Shown piece after piece: positions 1 through 10,529 of a DNA stretch of 64,000 nt. Numbering within the stretch: the stretch's first letter is position 1; each line of letters starts with the position of its first letter. Location of the stretch: contig CM034240.1 in the NCBI GenBank assembly GCA_019916065.1, positions 17,097,894-17,161,893 on the forward strand. The letters run 5' to 3'. Source of the stretch: Vitellaria paradoxa (lineage: Eukaryota > Streptophyta > Magnoliopsida > Ericales > Sapotaceae). The notes beneath the pieces are model-generated. The model was given only the letters and a program-made list of their open reading frames with translations. It did no database searches and was not told where the DNA came from. The position numbers and the translations under genes are program-made.

Positions 1-24
1 AAAATGTTCGAAAAAGCTGAAGCA

Positions 25-93
25 TTGGTTTGGCAACTTGCGTTTTTAGCTAAAAACCAAAAAAATGCTCCTAAAGGGAGGTTGCCAAACCAA
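25..93. repeat. Short inverted repeat (MITE-like hairpin)
   Basis: A perfect 13-bp inverted repeat (TTGGTTTGGCAAC at 25-37 and its complement at 81-93) encloses 43 bp. It could be a tiny MITE remnant or a hairpin-forming sequence downstream of the U11-48K gene. No target-site duplication was recognised. Confidence 0.5.
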
Positions 94-228
94 GCCCAGT
101 TCTATTGCCATGAATTGAACAGGGAACAAACTCAGAGAAATCATAGGATCCAATAACTATGATTGTATAAAAATGTGGGAAAAGAAATGTGCAGTTACCA
201 AAATGCTAAGCAGAAAAATGCAACAACT

Positions 229-260
229 AAGGATACAAAGGAGGATACATATGAGGATAA
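229..260 (-). promoter_or_regulatory. Candidate U11 snRNP-binding splicing enhancer (USSE) in U11-48K 3' UTR
   Basis: On the minus strand three U12-type 5' splice-site-like octamers start at 260, 248 and 236, exactly 12 nt apart: TTATCCTC, GTATCCTC and GTATCCTT. The last matches the U12-type core completely. A 3' splice site (CTTTGCAG, AG at 288-287) lies 26 nt upstream of the first motif. Tandem U12-type 5' splice sites that recruit U11 snRNP and activate an upstream 3' splice site are the known autoregulatory element of U11-48K genes in animals and plants. Assignment here is by motif, spacing and gene identity; binding is inferred. Confidence 0.65.
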
Positions 261-286
261 ACCGCTGAAGCCGGAATGACTTCTAA

Positions 287-398
287 CTGCAAAGTTTTGT
301 GCGCACACCAAGTCAAGAACAAACTTCACATCAGAGCATAACTTTTCCAAAAAGGAAATCAAATAAACTATTAAGTATGAATGTCTAAGACCACTTAC
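287..398 (-). other. Predicted regulated intron in U11-48K 3' UTR
   Basis: A consensus donor (GTAAGT, 398-393) and an acceptor (CTTTGCAG, ending at 287) delimit a 112-nt U-rich intron that starts about 100 nt after the stop codon at 501. An exon junction that far behind a stop normally triggers nonsense-mediated decay. Removing this intron would therefore lower U11-48K output when U11 binds the downstream motifs. The acceptor has a weak polypyrimidine tract, which fits a site that needs activation. Splicing itself is inferred. Confidence 0.5.
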
Positions 399-500
399 CC
401 TGCATGGAGAGAGCAACTCAGGATTTCACATGGAAATCGCAAAAACACCATTGCAAAACAAGCAATGCCATTACTGTAATGGCATCCCTGCTGACCTTAA

Positions 501-1184
501 CTAAATGCTGGTCCCAATGGAGACATCATCCTCGTAGAAATCCCGAGATTCAGAGGGATCATATCTGTCCTCAAACTCATGCAGTGTAACAGAGTCTGAT
601 CTGCGATCCCTGTATGCACGACTTCGTTTTCTATCTTTCATTTCTGAGTTCAGATCACCGCGCTTCCGATCACCGTGCTCACTACAATGATTAGTTTCCC
701 CATGTGATCGGCTGTGGTAACTGTCTGGACTCTGAGAAAATGAAAATTTCTTTTGGAACAGTTCCACATCATCTTGATGACCATGATTACTAATTTGGTT
801 GTGTGAGTGACCTTTAGTTCTGTGTCTACCTGGGGTTTTGGAATTATACTCTCTATCACATCTATCCCTCTCTATACTTCTCCGCAGTTCTAGATGCTCA
901 TGGTGCCGACTTGAATCTCGACTACGTCGCATATGATCATCAGGAGACTCATCGTGTAATTTTTTAATTCTGATATTATTACGAGAATGCAACTGCTTGT
1001 GGATATAAGGCTCTGCTCTGCTCACTTCGGAAGATTCACGTATATTTTTCTTTAGCCCATCCATGTCCAATGAAGAAGGTTCAGATGAGAACTTTCCGGA
1101 CTCCTCAGCACCCCTTACCAAGCAACCAATGCCTCCTGCTCGTGTAATGTCCTCCATGTATTCCTCTATTATATCCCTCATCAC
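501..1184 (-). CDS. SNRNP48: U11-48K exon 4 (charged, RS-like tail)
   Basis: The last coding exon, 227 codons plus stop, after the acceptor TTCTAACAG. It starts with [20 protein letters not shown] and then runs into Arg/Ser/Asp/Glu/His-rich low-complexity sequence ending in SIGTSI. Confidence 0.9.
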   Translation of the reverse strand: MMRDIIEEYMEDITRAGGIGCLVRGAEESGKFSSEPSSLDMDGLKKNIRESSEVSRAEPYIHKQLHSRNNIRIKKLHDESPDDHMRRSRDSSRHHEHLELRRSIERDRCDREYNSKTPGRHRTKGHSHNQISNHGHQDDVELFQKKFSFSQSPDSYHSRSHGETNHCSEHGDRKRGDLNSEMKDRKRSRAYRDRRSDSVTLHEFEDRYDPSESRDFYEDDVSIGTSI

Positions 1185-4100
1185 CTGTTAGAAATTAAAA
1201 TTGAGAGAGAGAGAGAGTGTGTGTGAGGGAGTGAGGGGGAGAGAGAGAGAGAGAGAGAGGGAGAGAGGGAGGGGGGGCTACATGAGATTGCTGCAAATGA
1301 CTTGAGAACAAATAGTTCAAGAATAGAAAGACAAAACAAAGATCATTGTAGAATAGAATGCAAGCAACATGGCAAAAGGCAAACAGTAAATAAAAATAAT
1401 CTACATAACATGCAAAAAGGAAGAAAGCCAAGCTCTTACACAAATGAGATAGTTTGCAGTTGAATAACAAGCTCCCTCTTCTTTCCAGCTTAGCTGCAAT
1501 CGTTTTTCTTTTGTGTGTGTGTGTGTGTGTGTGTATTTTTTTTTTTGAAAAGATAAGTGTGTGTAGTTTAACTGGAAGCTAAAAAGTCAACAAAATCTAA
1601 CAGTTTTATCTTTTTCCAAAACAAAGGCTTAGGCATAGTATACTGATGTCCATATGAATATACATATTTGATAAATACAAAATAATTATAATGGGAAGGT
1701 AACAGGGGATACCGCCCAAATACAAAAGACAAAACAGCCAAAGTAAAACCTATGCATCTATATTCTTAACGAATGACAAAAAACTACGTAAACTTGGATC
1801 TATATTCTACACCCCTGAAGTCCATGTATAAAAAGCTGACAAAAGATTCCTTTCAACCCATGGAAAGGAACTTTGAACCCTTGAAAAGTTATTTCTTTTG
1901 CCCCAAATCAACCAAGACAAATAAAATCAAACTTTCTTTTCCATTTAACAATACAACTGCCCCACCAAGCTTATATGGTTTGTTTTGCTTTGATCAGGAA
2001 CATCCAATGCAATCTAAAACATGAAAGAATCAAATCCCACAATCATTGGTCAACAGACAAAAAGATGATCAATGGTCCTCCTTACTTAAGCAACATTAAT
2101 TAATCATAACCTTTCCACTCAAAATGAGATTGTTATAAGAATCTTACAGGCAAAAGCTTTTCTGATCTCTTAACTACTTAACTTGAAGCTTTGAACAGTG
2201 ACAAGAAATAAACAAATAAAGTAGACAATGAGCTCTTAATCAAAGTGACTCTTGCCCCTTTTCAGAAGTACTTTTGTTTCCATCTAACTAGTTTCTTTTG
2301 CATCCTATCCAACACCCCAGCCCACACTCCTTTTCTTTGAAAGGAGCCCCCCGCGACAACCCTAGGTATGTAGAGGGCAAGAAGTTGACTCTACAACCCA
2401 GCACAATCACAAGCCCCGACAATGTGTGCCCACAATGCCAATTGGAATAATTTCTGACATACCAAAATTGATTTTTAATCCCGACATTGCCTCAAAACAA
2501 AATATAACACATCTAAGATATCCTATTTGCAACACATCTGCTTCGCAAAAAATTATCAAGTCATCGCCAAATAATAAATGGGACACTTCCAAAAGTACCT
2601 CAGGAAACACACTCAACAAAGAAACCATTTAAGAGAGCACTCTCCCTTGCTTTCCTTATCATCCTGTTGGATACTTCCATCACTAAAATTAAAAGATATG
2701 AAAATAGAGGATCCCCATGAGTCCACCCTCTAGAGGCTACAAAAAATCCAAATGGCGTACAGTTGACCAGATATACACCATTTCATCTATTTTTGCCACT
2801 TCTCCCCAAAGCCCATCATCGGCCATAAGTAGAGTAAGAAATTCAAGTTGATGTCTTCATGGGCTTTTTCAATGTCCAACTTGCATATTACACCAGGCAT
2901 TACCTGAATTGCTACTATCTGTTGGATTTAAAAAAAAAAAAAAAGAAAAAAATCATGACCTAAGAAACCAGTCCTTCTACCTAGGCATACGAATGGCACA
3001 CCAATCCCCTCAAATTGGTGGATTTGGAGCAAATGTCAATCAAATTCAACTAATCAATCCTCATATTCTAATCAATTTCTATTTTTGACATGGTTGCCAT
3101 GTGTACTATTGTACATGAAAACAAAGTGACATTCCATTGAGATCTTAAGTAAGACTTATGATAAAGTAAATGTCACATCTCTTTATTTTAAACACTATAA
3201 CCGTGGCTCTTTGTCCGAAGAAATTGATACATAGCCCAACCGTGGCTCTTTGTCCGAAGAAATTGATACATAGCCCAATTAAAAATTTAAGTGTAAGCAC
3301 AAGCTAGAAACACACCCTCACGATATCATGTTCTCGCTTCCACTCCACAAATCTGTTACTTAGATGTAAAACTTTTCAAGCAAATTGATATGATCACTGA
3401 ATTCTGTACCTAGCTATCTGCATACTGAATCGATTCTGATATTAAAATATTAATATTGAAGTCACCATATTTGTTGCTCTTAAGCCTTCTAAATGCATAT
3501 AAAGAAGTCTTATCCTTCCAGAAGTTTCAACAAGCTTATTGCAATTTCTATGCTCATAAATTAAGAAAAAAAGGAACGAGTTACCACTTTAAAGAAGCTT
3601 TCCTCTAATATTAATTGTAGAATGTGATCTAATAGAAAACAACTTAAAAAGTCTTAGAACAACAAAAAACAAGCAATGGAAAGATGTAGAACTAGGTTAG
3701 CTGTTTGGAAGTTGAAATACCTATCTACAGGGGCCAGAGTTACACTGATAAAAAGTGTTCTTTCCAGCCTTCCTACATACTTCCTCTCCCTCTTTTATGC
3801 TCCTATTTCTGTCATCAAAGAAATTGAAAGAATGCAAAGGAATTTTCTTTGAGGCAAATGTGATGGGGTCTTCAAACACAGCTTGGTGGATTGGAAGACT
3901 GTGTGTTCTCCATTAATCTCAGGAGGTGTTGGCATTAGGCAGCTACTGCTGCATAATGAAGCTCTCTTGGGTAAATGGTTTTGGAGATATTCTCAGAGGA
4001 AATCCAGCCTTTGGAAGAAAGTTATAGAGACTAAATATGGAGAAGAACTAGGTGGCTGGTGTTCAGCCCCTTGCTCTAACTCTTTTGGTGCTAGCTTATG

Positions 4101-7100
4101 GAGAGGAATAAGGAAAAACTGGATAAAATTTGCTAGCTGTATTTCCTGGAAGTTGGGCAGAGGTAATAGAATTCTATTTTGGAAACATGACTGGTTGAAT
4201 GTTGGCTGCCTATCAGTCCTCTTTCCAGAGATTTTTGCTCTAGCTGTAAATAAGGAAGCTTTTGTCAAAGACTATTGCAATGGAATGGATAGAAATAGCA
4301 CCTGGTCTGTACGGCTTCGCAGGAATATGAATGATTGGGAATTGGATGGTTATTTGTTACTTATGAAGCTGCTAAATAATGTTTATTTGGAGGATACTGA
4401 GGACTCCCTGGTTTGAAATGTGTCAAAAGCTAAAGTTTTCACTGTCAAGTCCTTCTATCAATTCCTGCAAGGAGATGCAAAGGATGATTTTCCATGGTTA
4501 AATCTTTGGAAAAAAAAAAGCTGTCCCTAAAAGAGTACTTTTCTTCTCTTGGTGTGCTGCTAGGGGGAAAATCCTAACTATGGATAATTTTAAGCTCAGA
4601 GGTTATTCCATTGTTAATCGGTGTACTTTATGTTTAAACCAGGAGGAATCTATAGCTCATCTTTTCTTACATTGTCAGTGGGCTATCGAGTTGTGGAACT
4701 TGATTCTTTCATGCTTCGGAATTCATTTTTGCTTCCCAAAAGATTTCCGTGATTTTCTCTTGGCTTGGTGGGGGCAGCCCTTTGGAAAGCACAAAAAGCC
4801 CATATGGAATTTGGTTCCATTTTGTATGTGTTGGCTGATATGGAAGGAGAGGAACCGAAGGATTTTTGAAGATAAAAGTAGACCTATACTGAGAATGAAG
4901 AGTACATTTCTTAACTGTCTATATGGATGGGTGAAAGATGGAAAGGAGATTGATTTATTTTCCTTCCTGAACTTTCTCGATCATATTAGTTGAATTCTGT
5001 TTTGGTGGGTCAGATTGTATTTGTTTTTCTCGATGGGCTGATTGTATTTGCATCTCTTCGATGCTTATTTGATTTATATTCCTTTTAATAAAATTTACTT
5101 ATCTTTTTCAAAAAAACAAAAAAACAAGCAGAAAACATATGCATACTAAACACTGAAAAGCTACTGCTTGCCTGTGTTGTAGTTCGCTTCAACTTCTTGC
5201 CACGATATGACATTCTTCGGCGTTTGTAATCTCTTTCTTCAGCTAACAACTCCTCTCTCGTCTTTGTTTTATTTGTTTCCTGGACCACGAATTTGAGATA
5301 AACAATTTAAAGAAAAAAATTAAGAAGAACAAATACAGTTCCTAAGAGCAGTCAAGAGAAAATACAAAATAAAATGTTAGTGAAAGAAACAACTGCAATT
5401 AACAACTTTCTATGCAGTTGTTTACAATCGTAATTGCATACAAAAAAAATATATATTTGAAACAGACAACCATGATTATAATGCCACTGTTCTACATGTT
5501 TTCCTTCTCCAATAGTGCCCATCGGCAATCCTCATGTGAGTATTAATATTCCAAGTTCTTAGAGAAATTAGACACAACATACAAAAGCACTAGGAAAGGA
5601 AAACACTAAATGACAAGGCTTTGTAATTGATAAGGTTGTGTGCCATTAAAATGTACCTGATTATGTGGACGCTGCCAAAGAATACCATCATGCTCAAGTA
5701 AAGATCTATAGTTGGAACGTTTTTTCCGCTCCTCATCAGCTCTCCTAGAGACATGTGCATGCTCAGCCATCCTACAAGGCAATTAGCTCCACCATACTCA
5801 TTGGTATAAATTGGAAGGGAAAAAGTAAAAATAAAAATAAAAATTGGAAATTGAGAGCTCCAACCATAAAACACCATGTGAAATTTATTTATTTTTTTAT
5901 AAGTAAGATGTAAGTATATAAAAAGGTCCGAAGGGGATAATTCACAAGAAGGTTACTTTCTATGCAACAACCTAAATGATGAAAATTCATCCATCAAACC
6001 AGAAAGGCAAAAATGAATATATAGGCAAGTTTTGACTTGCAACTGCAGCAAGACCATCGAGGAATAGAGGTGATCAAAAACACCAATTAGACTGGATCAA
6101 AAGAAAACAGCAATAACAATTGAGAAAGAGAACAAGAACAGGATCATACCGTTGGTGGCAAGTAAGTGGTCGAGCACCCCGTAGTGCCTTGATTTTTTCT
6201 TCAAGCAACGCACGTTCATGTAAAGCAGCCACTGCTGCTGCTACTTGGGAAACAAAAATCACTCTGCTATGAATAGATTCATCCGGTACATTAGTCCCTT
6301 CATCCTCCAGACTTTTGTCAAACGAATCGACATGCTTTGCATCCACATCTTTCAAAGGAAGTAATTGAGGGGTTGTTCCCACCATTGGAAATACTGACGA
6401 ATTCAATGATTCCTTTAATATCCATTGCTTAAGCATGTTGATAGCAAAAAGCTTCCCATTCACTTCACCATACAACACAGACAACTGGAAGGAGAACCAC
6501 TGTAACACTTCAACCAGAATGGGACATTTGAAATTCATAGTAGCTGGATTCGATCCGCTAAACGCTGAATCCGCTAAACCAACAGCTTCGCTAAAAATTG
6601 CTTTCAAACAGAGACAAAATAGCAAGACCATGTGGTCGCTCATAGGTACATCAATCACAATACCATAACGCGGTGAATTCACAATTACCCATCTTGGGAA
6701 ATCATGTTCTTGAACCATACGAGAAAGCAATATCGCTCGAAGGACACCGACGGAATAGGTGGTAGGATAATCGTTCCATGCCTCAATTTCAGTCCTAACA
6801 AACCACAACTCCGAAGGAAGAAGCTTAATATGCTCCACAGAATAGCCCTTGATCTTACTATTGTCACTGCTTGCAAAATTCGCACACTCCACGGATAAAA
6901 TTCCCGGCAGCGTAAACGTCGGGCTTGTGCTGTCTAGATCGACGGAGCCAATGACGCCGGGACAATCCCGATAGAAGAAATTAGGGCCGAAATCGAAGTA
7001 TTCATCAAGCGAGAAGCAGAGTTCGGCCTTAGGATCATGCAGGGTTTGAACGGAACGGTTCTGTTTGATTAGTTCGTCCGAGGATTGGCGAGTGTTGGGA

Positions 7101-7561
7101 TAGCGCAGTGACTCCAGGAGGTCGAGGTTTGACGCGCGGGCAGAGGAAGAAGGGCACTGGAGGGAGTGGCCGAAGAGGGACTCCGGGGGCACGCGGTGGT
7201 GGGGATTGAATGGACAGGGGCAGAAGATGTCGCCGGGGGCCAGGCCGGCGGCGCTGGTGGAGGAGATGGCCTTGAAAGTGGTTTCCGAGAGGCGTATGAG
7301 ATCCTTAAGAGCTGAGAGAGCGGAAGGGAGATCAGGAGGAGGAGGTGGAGGTGGACGCGGCGGCGGCGGCGGCGGAGGCGAAGTGATGGGGTTATTTGTG
7401 GTGGAAGAGGGGTATTTCTGGTTGTTCAAATGATAGTGGAAGAAGTTAGGGTTAAAGCTAGAGTTGAAGCTAGGGTTAAGGTTAGTGGGTGAAGGCAGAT
7501 AGGCGAAGGATGACGACGACGATGGTGACTGAGCTCCGAGAAATTGAGCTGGAGGATTCAT
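501..7561 (-). CDS. SNRNP48: U11/U12 small nuclear ribonucleoprotein 48 kDa protein (U11-48K), 4 coding exons
   Basis: Component of the minor-spliceosome U11/U12 di-snRNP, in which the 48K protein contacts the 5' splice site of U12-type introns. Coding exons are 7561-6150, 5771-5657, 5279-5172 and 1184-501. All phases agree and give 772 residues. The N-terminus is Ser/Asn-rich with a Pro run (about residues 62-77). The diagnostic CHHC zinc finger follows: C116-x5-H122-x9-H132-x3-C136, in the context [11 protein letters not shown] charged helical region (about 440-560) ends in the conserved [13 protein letters not shown] stretch. The C-terminal 200 residues are rich in R, S, D, E and H, as in splicing factors. 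Intron 3 appears to use a GC donor (5171-5170). Intron 3 (5171-1185) is swollen by LINE fragments. The ATG at 7561 is the first in the long frame and is followed directly by family-typical sequence. The longer C-terminal tail than in the human protein is typical of plants as far as I recall. Confidence 0.93.
1203..1278. repeat. GA/GT-rich microsatellite
   Basis: A run of GA dinucleotides with GT interruptions and a terminal G-rich stretch, within intron 3 of U11-48K only about 20 bp from its acceptor. On the transcribed strand it is a CT-rich tract and may serve as the polypyrimidine tract of that 3' splice site. Confidence 0.8.
1515..1534. repeat. (GT)n microsatellite
   Basis: Ten GT dinucleotides followed by a T run, inside U11-48K intron 3. 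Confidence 0.8.
1740..2920 (-). mobile_element. LINE fragment A (reverse transcriptase C-terminus and zinc-binding region), decayed
   Basis: The minus-strand translation, broken by stops and frameshifts, follows a plant L1-type LINE in order: [33 protein letters not shown] (active-site box with the first Ala of FADD as Gly), [38 protein letters not shown], then the zf-RVT-like end with WLIWGKRNN near 1900. The 5' side stops near an A-rich tract at about 2930. It lies in U11-48K intron 3 in the sense direction. It is non-functional. Boundaries are approximate. Confidence 0.8.
3201..3278. repeat. Perfect 39-bp tandem duplication
   Basis: A 39-bp unit beginning CCGTGGCTCTTTGTCCG occurs twice head to tail (3201-3239, 3240-3278) with no visible difference, between the two LINE fragments. 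The identity suggests a recent slippage event. Confidence 0.85.
3670..5125 (+). mobile_element. LINE fragment B (reverse transcriptase C-terminus, zf-RVT, 3' tail), decayed
   Basis: The plus-strand frame from 3676 reads [33 protein letters not shown] and QRNFL, then a stop at 3850. [17 protein letters not shown] runs to a stop at 4414. A shift at the A run near 4510 is followed by the zinc-binding part ([31 protein letters not shown]) ending at 4993. A 3' UTR with AATAAA at 5089 ends in an A-rich tail at about 5110-5125. It is antisense to U11-48K and 5'-truncated, as LINE insertions usually are. Confidence 0.88.
5172..5279 (-). CDS. SNRNP48: U11-48K exon 3 (ends at a probable GC donor)
   Basis: A 108-nt exon of 36 codons ([20 protein letters not shown] onward to RTTTQ). 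The acceptor is GGTCCAG. After CAG the intron starts GCAAGC, so this is probably a GC-AG intron. No GT donor keeps both this reading and the in-frame join to VMRDIIEEY in exon 4. Confidence 0.85.
5657..5771 (-). CDS. SNRNP48: U11-48K exon 2
   Basis: A 115-nt exon encoding 38 residues ([18 protein letters not shown] and onward to RPHNQ). Acceptor TTGTAG ends at 5772; donor GTACAT begins at 5656. The single leading G completes an Arg codon split with exon 1. Confidence 0.88.
6150..7561 (-). CDS. SNRNP48: U11-48K exon 1 (CHHC zinc finger and central region)
   Basis: Encodes residues 1-470 plus two bases of codon 471. The donor at 6149 reads GTATGA. The exon holds the polyproline run, the CHHC finger and the conserved Y-D-F-G/F-Y-R-D-C central block. 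The polyproline run is written as a GC-rich GGN-type repeat on the plus strand around 7330-7385, which could slip or sequence poorly. Confidence 0.92.
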
Positions 7562-7809
7562 GATGATCGACAGAACAGAATCAACGCAACATCGAATCAG
7601 TACCCAAATTATACCGTCTCAAGACTCTCAACTCACAAGGCCTGGTGTAAAATAAAATTAAAAAAAAAAAAAGTCCGTTTAACAAAAACAAGTTCATGTG
7701 TTTGGAAAAAAATAAATAAATAAAAAAGCTGGTTTTTTTTTATTTTTACGTAAACCAAGATTTAAAAAATAATTTTATTTCCTTTCATGCAAATAAAATC
7801 ATAATATTT

Positions 7810-7940
7810 AGGAAAAAAATATTTATAATTTTAATAAGATATATTGATCGATTTGTACAAAAAAAAATAATTTTTTTATTTTTTATCCAAATAAATCTTT
7901 AGATTGGATGTAGTATCTAACCATCAAGCATTACATCTTG
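7810..7940. repeat. Direct repeat, copy 1
   Basis: Shares ATATTTATAATTTTAAYAAG, the following A/T runs, and GGATGTAGYATCYAACCAT with the copy at 8085-8217. Divergence is moderate. No terminal signature assigns it to a family. Confidence 0.65.
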
Positions 7941-8084
7941 GGCTACCCTAGTTGTGGCTTATGCTGTTGAGGCTCATTTAGCCAGCGAATTAAAATAAGC
8001 AATGCGAAGGCTGAAGACTTTGTCTGTTTAGATGGAATGAAATGGGAAGAAAATGGGAGATTTTAAAATTTCAATCAAAATATT

Positions 8085-8217
8085 CAGAAAAAATATTTAT
8101 AATTTTAACAAGATATATTTATCAACTTATACAAAAAAAATTATTTTTTTAATTTTTTTTAGCCAAACAAATCCTTAGGGCTGGATGTAGCATCCAACCA
8201 TAAAAAATTACATCTCA
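8085..8217. repeat. Direct repeat, copy 2
   Basis: Second copy of the 7810-7940 repeat in the same orientation, about 275 bp further on. The two could be the ends of a degraded short element or a local duplication. Confidence 0.65.
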
Positions 8218-10529
8218 TCAAGACACATTTACCTAGGAAAGTAAAGTTACTTTGAAATGGTGTCATACCTCAACACTCTCTTAATCTGTTGTATTTAGAT
8301 ATGAACTGACGTATTTGGATGTGAGTAGCTATGAACTGATGCATTCGAATGTGAATATTCAAATGGTAAGAGCATTCAAATATAAACAAGGTGTATCCAT
8401 ATATGAACAACGTGCATCTAAATACACTTCCAGATTCATGAAACTCTCATCCAAATGTACTAGATGATATCTGAATGTGTCAGCTATATTCAAATGCACA
8501 ATGTTCATTTTCGAATGCTCTTACAGCTCAGATGCACAATATTTATTTTTGAATGCTCTTACATTAAATTTACTTATTTAAATATAAAAATAAGGTTTGA
8601 AGGAAAAATTCCTTCCATCCCTTTGTCTTTTCTTTGGTGCTTTCAAATTAAGTTTCATTTGTCGCGAGTCTAATTAGTGTTTTGCCACTCTAGGTATTTT
8701 TGGTCAAACAATATTGTTTGGCATTGGATAAATTTATACTGGACTGTCATGATAAGTCATTATGGCTCATCTTTTGTTTCGACAATCAAGTGATTTGTAT
8801 CTTTTGATATAATTCGCCTGTCTATTGAAGTCTTGTAAGTTGACTAATACTTAATCTCTTTTTACAAACCCACATTAATTAGTTGATCTAATTATAGACT
8901 CAAATTAATTATATTAGGATCCAATTATCAAATTTATTAGTTAGTTTAATTGTTATTATAAAGTATAAATAGAGAGTATTGTAAAAAAAATATTATGAAA
9001 AGAGCTATCAAAGTGAGAATTAATCTTATTGGGAGAGAAGAGTTTCTCTCATATCAAACCTATTTTCTTTTTTTTATTCTCTTTTTACTTTTTTTATTTG
9101 CTAATCAACAAAAAGTAAATTCACTTAATGTTATCTCTTTAAGAGATTCTATTCAAAAGGATTGTTAATTGGTAGTTAAAAATTGTTGTTTTTCAGAATA
9201 AGTTTATATATTAGACAATAAAATCGTGATAATATAACTTTATGACATACTCAATCAGTACTCTAATTTGGAATTTATGTTCCTTACCTTTTTCTTATTT
9301 TTGATGATTTCATTGCATATTTGTATCCTATGATAATTAATATATAATTTAGTTATTTTCTCTCTATTTTCTACAATTTTGAATTCTAACAAAATGGCAA
9401 AAAAATCTCAATTGTTGACTCTACACACCTTGATAAAAAAGTCCCTTTAGATAGTCCAAATTCACATTTAAGGGACATTGATGCTTATAGAGTGTTTGTA
9501 GTTCTATAGGCAAATGATATTCAGGTTTCATAAACACTCCGAGATTGGACAAGTATGTTATTAAAGAAGGTTCCAAGTTACCAAAGAAAAAAAAAAAAAA
9601 AAAAAAAAAAAGACAACAATAAAAATTGTATAACTACTATAAATTTAAAATAAGTTACTTGTGGTGTTGTCACCAATTTAACTATTAAGTTTGAACATTG
9701 TTGATTAAATCCCCATTTTATTTTCATTTTTCTCAAAAAGCTGTCTTAGTGCCCATTTATAGAGCGCAAAAAAGGCACCAAGGAAAACAAAAAACATCCA
9801 AATGGGAGAAAGTTTAATGTTTGGTGCATCGCTCAAAAAGTTGAAGAAATTGGGTAGAAGTTGAAAAAAATTAGATAAATATAAAATTTTTGGCGTGGAG
9901 AAAATTTAAAAAAAAAAAGTTAAAAAAATAAGAAAATTTTGGAAATTTTTTGAGATTTTTGGTGCTACAAACGGTCACTTAATAATGCAAGCAACCTTGT
10001 CACTTGTAGGGTATGCAAATAAAGAGTGAATTAACATCAAGGTTTGTTCATTAAGTCTTTGGTTTTTATGTCAATTGAAAGCTCTAGTGAACAAGTACAA
10101 ATTCATTGCTTACTGAATCAGTGCAGAAATAGGGAGCCAAAGCTCATGTAGTTCCTTGTATTGTTCAAAGATCAATGGCAAATACAAAGAAATATAGAGT
10201 TCTTAACAGAGATGTGGGGTAAATACTCTCATCAGTATACAACTATCTGGAACACAATATAATACAAACAATCTCCCACTCCACTGCCTCATCTTCTGTA
10301 ACCAAGAATCTCCCCTCTCAATGTTACTGAGAAAATAAATAAAGGAAGAAGACCAATGTCTCTGTTAATTTCAGTCAGTGCCTCAAAGTTGAACCAAAAT
10401 TTCCCCAATATACATACTCGCTTCAGAATGTAAAGAGAGTGAAAACAGGCATTGAATTATGTGGAGTGAGAACTGTTTCTTTCCAAAGAGCCCAGTTCAA
10501 AAAAGACGAGGTTGATAAACAAGAAGCTA

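Larger units (their letters stand above)
7562..10529. other. Gap between the U11-48K 5' end and the PPR 3' end
   Basis: No convincing coding sequence. It should hold the U11-48K promoter and 5' UTR (next to 7562) and the 3' UTR of the PPR gene (above about 10,100). The rest is A+T-rich with long A and T runs, a 130-bp direct repeat, a block of short ATTYRAATGTGAA-like repeats at about 8290-8580, and a possible decayed MITE at about 9750-9975. Confidence 0.7.

Noticed and set aside
7206..7433. Gly/Arg-rich plus-strand frame
   Set aside because: It is the complement of the polyproline and upstream coding region of U11-48K exon 1.
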